From Pseudomonas fulva NBRC 16637 = DSM 17717 (GTDB lineage: Bacteria; Pseudomonadota; Gammaproteobacteria; Pseudomonadales; Pseudomonadaceae), in assembly GCF_000730565.1 (NCBI RefSeq), contig NZ_BBIQ01000017.1, positions 47,514-111,513 of the forward strand: a DNA stretch of 64,000 bases, given 5' to 3'. The notes beneath the pieces were generated by a model. That model did not search any database. It saw only the letters and a list, made by a program, of their open reading frames with translations, and was not told the DNA's origin. Of the stretch, positions 60,434-64,000 are shown in pieces. The stretch's first letter is position 1. Each line of letters opens with the position of its first letter. Made by a program: the position numbers and the translations under genes.

Positions 60434-61294
60434 CTAGGCACTCGACTTCTTGACCAGACTTTGCAGCTTGCGATGCAACATCGAAATATTGCTTCCTTTC
60501 GCCACAAACCCTGTTTGGGTCGCTGAAAGAAGGGCCAGAACTTTATCAGCTTCGGCTTTGCTTGGGAAGGCCCCAAACACACAACTTCCAGTTCCGGTTA
60601 GTCGAGCCTCTGTGAACTTCCCCAGCCAATTCAGCGCGTTGCGAACTTCCGGGTAATTCTGCTCTACCACCGGTTGGCAGTCATTTCGACTGTTTCCCTT
60701 GGGAACGGGGCGCATCTTAAGTGGGAGAGAATCACGTGTCAACTGCGGATGTGAAAAAATTTCTGCTGTGCTTACAGACACTTGCGGAACCAGCACCACA
60801 TACCACGGCTGTTCCGGATCGACCGGCGTGAGCTGTTCGCCCACCCCCTGGGCAAAGGCGGCATGCCCGCGCACGAATACCGGGACATCGGCACCCAGGC
60901 CGAGGCCCAGGGCCGCCAGGCGATCTTCATCCCACTCCAGCTGCCACAAGTGAGCAAGGCCAAGCAGGGTGGTGGCGGCATCCGAGCTGCCGCCGCCGAT
61001 GCCGCCGCCCATCGGCAGCACCTTGTTCAGCCAGATGTCCGCGCCCAGGGGCGTGCCCGATTGGGCCTGCAGTTGGCGAGCGGCACGCACGATCAGGTTG
61101 CTGTCATGGGGCACGGTATCGAGGTCGCTGTGCAGGCGGATGACACCGTCTTCCCGCACGGCGAAGCTCAGCTCGTCACCGTGGTCGAGAAACTGGAAGA
61201 CCGTTTCGAGTTCGTGGTAGCCATCGGCACGGCGGCCAATGATGTGCAGCCACAGGTTCAGCTTGGCCGGCGCGGGCAGGGTGAGCGCTTGCAT
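60434..61294 (-). CDS. ispE: 4-diphosphocytidyl-2-C-methyl-D-erythritol kinase
   Basis: A 286-residue GHMP kinase of the MEP isoprenoid pathway. LTLPAPAKLNLWLHIIGRRADGYHEL holds the substrate-binding opening, and the ATP loop is LPMGGGIGGGSSDAATTL. TGTGSCVFGAF near the end is the GHMP C-terminal motif. It starts 4 bases after the lolB stop, so the two are one operon. Confidence 0.96.
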   Translation of the reverse strand: MQALTLPAPAKLNLWLHIIGRRADGYHELETVFQFLDHGDELSFAVREDGVIRLHSDLDTVPHDSNLIVRAARQLQAQSGTPLGADIWLNKVLPMGGGIGGGSSDAATTLLGLAHLWQLEWDEDRLAALGLGLGADVPVFVRGHAAFAQGVGEQLTPVDPEQPWYVVLVPQVSVSTAEIFSHPQLTRDSLPLKMRPVPKGNSRNDCQPVVEQNYPEVRNALNWLGKFTEARLTGTGSCVFGAFPSKAEADKVLALLSATQTGFVAKGSNISMLHRKLQSLVKKSSA

Positions 61295-61298
61295 CGAC

Positions 61299-61916
61299 TC
61301 AGTGTCCTAGCTGGCGGGGCTGCCAGTCCTTGACCACCAGGGTCACGTCCAGGTCCTTGCCGTGTAGCTTGAGGCGTTCGGGCAGCCAGTAACCGTTGTG
61401 CTCGGCATAGCTCAGGTACTCGACCTGCCAGCCGTCCTGTTCGAGGCTGGCCAGGCGGCTGTCGCCGTCGAGGGTCAGCTTGCTCTTGGTATCCGGTGCT
61501 GGCAGGCCGCGCACCCACCAGACCAGGTGGGAAACGGGCAGCTTCCAACCCAGTTGTTCTTCCAGCAGCGCTTCGGGGCTGGTGGCTTCGTAGCGGCCCT
61601 GGTTAGCCACTTCCAGCACCACGGCGTCAGGCCGGCCGGTCAGGCGTGCGGCCCCACGGCCCAGTGGCCCGGCCAGGCGAATGTCGAAATAGTCCTGGCG
61701 CTGCAGCCAGAACAGGGTGCCACTGCCTGAGTCGCGTGGGGCACGGATGCCCACCTTGCCGTTGATCTGCCAGCCGTCGAGGCTGCTCAACTGCTGTTTG
61801 TGGGCACGCCACTGCTGCGGGTCGCCGTGGCCCTGCAGGGCCTCGCGGCTGCCGATGCCGGCGCAGCCGGCCAGGAGGGCGATGAGGGTGAAGGTAACGA
61901 AGTGGCGCAATAGCAT
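61299..61916 (-). CDS. lolB: Outer-membrane lipoprotein receptor LolB
   Basis: A 205-residue lipoprotein that takes lipoproteins from LolA and inserts them into the outer membrane. The signal peptide has lipobox LLAGC (Cys18). WQINGKVGIRAPRDSGSGTLFW and LPVSHLVWWVRGLPAP are family-typical. It lies 4 bases after the TPR gene and 4 bases before ispE. Confidence 0.95.
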   Translation of the reverse strand: MLLRHFVTFTLIALLAGCAGIGSREALQGHGDPQQWRAHKQQLSSLDGWQINGKVGIRAPRDSGSGTLFWLQRQDYFDIRLAGPLGRGAARLTGRPDAVVLEVANQGRYEATSPEALLEEQLGWKLPVSHLVWWVRGLPAPDTKSKLTLDGDSRLASLEQDGWQVEYLSYAEHNGYWLPERLKLHGKDLDVTLVVKDWQPRQLGH

Positions 61917-61920
61917 GGTC

Positions 61921-63642
61921 TTAAAGGGTCTCGGATCCGGTCAGGCGTAGGAGGGTCTTGCGCAGCACAGGGCTGTCGGCCTGGGCTTCGAAGCCCTTGG
62001 CCCACACTTGGCGGGCTTCGCGCCGCTTGCCGTTGGCCCAGAGCACCTCGCCCAGGTGGGCGGCGACTTCATGGTCGGGGAAGCTGGCGAAGGCCTGGCG
62101 CAGGTAATCCTCTGCTTTGTCGAGGTTGCCCAGGCGATAGTTCACCCAGCCCAGGCTATCGAGCACCGCCGGATCGTCCGGGGTCAGCTGATGAGCCTTG
62201 TCGATCAGGGCCTGGGCTTCGGCGTAGCGGGTGGTGCGGTCGGCCAGGGTATAACCAAGGGCATTCAGGGCCATGGCGTTTTCCGGCTCGCGGGCAATGA
62301 TGGCGCGCAGGTCCTTTTCCATCTGGGCAAGGTCATCGCGCTTTTCGGCGAGCATGGCACGGGTGTAGAGCAGGTTGAGGTCGTCCGGGTAGCGCTGGAT
62401 GGCTTGTTGCAGCACCTGGCTGGCCTGGGCGTCCTTGTTGTTATTGCTGTAGCTTTCCGATTCGATCAGGAAAAGCTGAATCGCGTAGTCGGGCTGGGCC
62501 TCGCGGGCTTCGGCCAACAGGCGAGAGGCTTCGGTGCCGCGGCCGTTGGCGATCAGGATATCGGCCTGGCGCAGCTGCGCGGCCAGGTAATCGGGCCCTG
62601 GCCCTACCAGGGCGTATTGGCGCAGGGCACCTGCCGGGTCGTGGCGCTCTTCGCGGATACGGCCAAGGTTCAAGTGCGCCGCATCGGTGTTGCTGTCGCG
62701 TTCGACCAACTCCTGCAGGTAGCCTTCGGCTTCGTCCCACTCCTTGTTCTCAAGGCACACCAGCGCCAGGGAATAGCGCAGCTCATCGTCCTCGGGATAC
62801 TGCTGGACCAGGCTGACGAATTCACCCTTGGCGTCGGCAATGCGGTCCTGTTCGACCAAGGTCCGGGCATAGGTGAGCCGCAGGCGCTTGTCGTCGGGGT
62901 TGTCGCGAATCGCCTTGCGCAGCAGGGGGAGGGCTTCAGGGCCACGGTCCAGGGCTTGCAGCAAGCGAGCGCGCAGCAGGATGGGGGCGATTTCGCCGTT
63001 TTGTGGCGCGTGCGATTCGAGCAGCTCAAGCGCCTCTTCGGCCTTGCCGTCCTGGTTCAGCAGCAAGGCCTTGCCGAAGATCAACTGACCGTTGTCGGGG
63101 TACTTGGCCAACAGGCGTTCGAAGCTTTGTAGCAGACCGTCGCGTGTGCTCTGGTCGGTTTCGGCAGCCGACAGGGCCAGAAAATCGAAATGGGTATCGC
63201 CCTGGCCTTGCAGGACTTTTTCCATATAGGCCATGGCATCGTCATAGCGGCCTGCGCGGGCCAGCTGGATGGCGGCGGCGCGTTGCGCATCGAGGTTCTG
63301 CGGGTCGTTGCGGGCCCAGATGAGGGCGTTGTCCAGCGCCGGTTCATCGGCGCCCAGGTATTCGGCAATGCGGTAGGCGCGCTCGGAGACGCCTGGGTCC
63401 TGGGTTCGCGCGGCCTCGTCGGTGTAGTTGGCCAGGGCGATGTCGAAGCGATTGCGTTGCCCGGCGAGCTCGGCTACCAACAGGTTATAGAGCGTATCCT
63501 GCTTGAACGAGCCGTACACCATGGGCTTCTCGGCTTCGGGTTTGCCGACGTCGGCGGCAGCCGGCTCGGCCTTGTGCGCGGGCAGGCTCTGGCAACCCTG
63601 GAGCAGGGCGAAGGCAAGCAGCAATGCGTAGGGTCTGTTCAT
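61921..63642 (-). CDS. TPR-repeat lipoprotein
   Basis: A 573-residue exported protein. The lipobox is LLQGC (Cys17), after MNRPYALLLAFA. The mature part is almost wholly tetratricopeptide repeats, for example KAEEALELLESHAPQNGE, NTDAAHLNLGRIREERHDP and LDSLGWVNYRLGNLDKAEDYLRQA, which form a superhelical protein-binding scaffold. It is the first gene of the TPR-lolB-ispE operon. An extension to 63888 runs through the promoter region and is rejected. Likely outer-membrane anchored; partner unknown. Confidence 0.93.
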   Translation of the reverse strand: MNRPYALLLAFALLQGCQSLPAHKAEPAAADVGKPEAEKPMVYGSFKQDTLYNLLVAELAGQRNRFDIALANYTDEAARTQDPGVSERAYRIAEYLGADEPALDNALIWARNDPQNLDAQRAAAIQLARAGRYDDAMAYMEKVLQGQGDTHFDFLALSAAETDQSTRDGLLQSFERLLAKYPDNGQLIFGKALLLNQDGKAEEALELLESHAPQNGEIAPILLRARLLQALDRGPEALPLLRKAIRDNPDDKRLRLTYARTLVEQDRIADAKGEFVSLVQQYPEDDELRYSLALVCLENKEWDEAEGYLQELVERDSNTDAAHLNLGRIREERHDPAGALRQYALVGPGPDYLAAQLRQADILIANGRGTEASRLLAEAREAQPDYAIQLFLIESESYSNNNKDAQASQVLQQAIQRYPDDLNLLYTRAMLAEKRDDLAQMEKDLRAIIAREPENAMALNALGYTLADRTTRYAEAQALIDKAHQLTPDDPAVLDSLGWVNYRLGNLDKAEDYLRQAFASFPDHEVAAHLGEVLWANGKRREARQVWAKGFEAQADSPVLRKTLLRLTGSETL

Positions 63643-64000
63643 AGAGGGCTTATAAGGAGACTCACCGGCGGTTGGGGCATGATGACACAAGCGCGGTGGC
63701 AAACCCACTGGGCCAAGGTATGAAGCGGATCCTTCGCTTATGAAGACCGCGACATTAGGATGTGGTTCGGCTTGCAGCGCGGGAGGTGGCCTGGTCGGCG
63801 GACTACGGACCTGTGCGTGGCCATCGCGCAAGGGCTTGCTGCTGGCAAGCCCGCAGTATACCCCCCTCCATCCTAGTGCCCATGCCATGCCATGCCATGC
63901 CCATGCTTTTGCATCTGCTTTTGCTTCTAAGTGCGCGGTAGCTCAGGCGCCGCAGATCGCGACTTCAGGAGGCCGAGCGCAGGGCTTGCGCAGGGAGGTG
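63643..64000. other. Promoter-type intergenic region with hairpin and CATGC-type tandem repeat
   Basis: There is no convincing gene in these 358 bases. They hold a hairpin GGGCTTG/CAAGCCC with a 6-base loop (63832-63851), and four tandem copies of ATGCC (63881-63900) followed by a related CATGC. In related genomes hemA diverges from the TPR-lolB-ispE operon here, so its promoter may be included; its coding start is not visible. Confidence 0.6.
63881..63900 (+). repeat. Four perfect tandem copies of ATGCC
   Basis: A pentanucleotide repeat with an imperfect fifth unit, in the intergenic region upstream of the TPR lipoprotein. It is short but exact, so copy number could vary by slippage. Confidence 0.7.

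Noticed and set aside
63832..63851. Terminator or mobile repeat near the right edge
   Set aside because: A 7-bp hairpin without a T tail and without a second copy in the window; kept only as part of the intergenic description.
1..64000. CRISPR arrays, insertion sequences, prophage or integrase genes
   Set aside because: No spaced direct repeats and no transposase, integrase or phage structural protein were seen. The two tRNA genes show no adjacent partial duplicates that would suggest attachment sites.

Overview
The window is a G+C-rich chromosomal segment of a Pseudomonas, most likely of the P. putida group. The evidence is gene content and order: ychF-pth-rplY-prs-tRNA(Gln)-ispE-lolB-TPR lipoprotein at the right end, ispB/rplU-rpmA-obgE-proB-creA in the middle, and gdhA beside a Gre-family gene and ettA. 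The species call is from recalled synteny and protein wording, not from a search. No insertion sequence, prophage, CRISPR array or rRNA gene was found.

Layout. (1) 1-12371: the tail of a chaperone-usher fimbrial operon (usher cut by the left edge, tip adhesin, periplasmic chaperone). It is followed on the same strand by four signalling genes: hybrid kinase without HPt, REC-EAL phosphodiesterase, hybrid kinase with HPt, and a NarL/RcsB-type regulator. This set matches the cupD/pvrS-pvrR-rcsC-rcsB and Roc systems of P. aeruginosa, which switch between fimbria-driven attachment and c-di-GMP-dependent dispersal. It is the most accessory-looking part of the window. (2) 12517-19209: an unrecognised 195-residue protein, glyA, a four-PAS GGDEF-EAL membrane protein, and a small Cys-motif protein with a TTG start. 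(3) 19417-31498: ettA, gdhA, a Gre-like factor with a shortened coiled coil, a lipoprotein, a DUF4105 protein, a DUF3015 protein, a Lon-like protease, a UPF0114 membrane protein, an FKBP isomerase, a small protein behind a strong Fur box, and a PhnA/YjdM protein. (4) 31628-36529: ispB diverging from rplU-rpmA, then obgE, proB and creA. (5) 36733-43635: mksF-mksE-mksB (condensin-like, no adjacent mksG), the cryptic DNA polymerase III psi gene (holD) with rimI, and a frameshifted M15 peptidase. (6) 43575-56718: LysR/LysE pair, tRNA-Met, two MFS exporters (one preceded by a possible leader-peptide/terminator arrangement), an orphan fecI-fecR pair, an AlkA-type glycosylase followed by ada, a large MscS-type channel, and an XRE regulator diverging from a frameshifted MFS exporter. 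(7) 56841-63642: the housekeeping block, all on the minus strand. Its last 358 bases are a promoter-type region with a short tandem repeat.

How the genes work together. Region 1 plausibly forms one circuit: two sensors feed one DNA-binding regulator and one c-di-GMP phosphodiesterase that sit directly beside the fimbriae they would control. The GGDEF-EAL protein of region 2 could add to the same second-messenger pool. Iron control shows at two sites: the Fur box at 31102-31120 and a weaker one upstream of fecI. Alkylation repair is represented by the glycosylase and Ada. Replication and chromosome maintenance are represented by holD and the Mks complex. Two genes carry single-base-type frame breaks (43049-43635 and 55257-56718) and are either decayed or sequencing artefacts.
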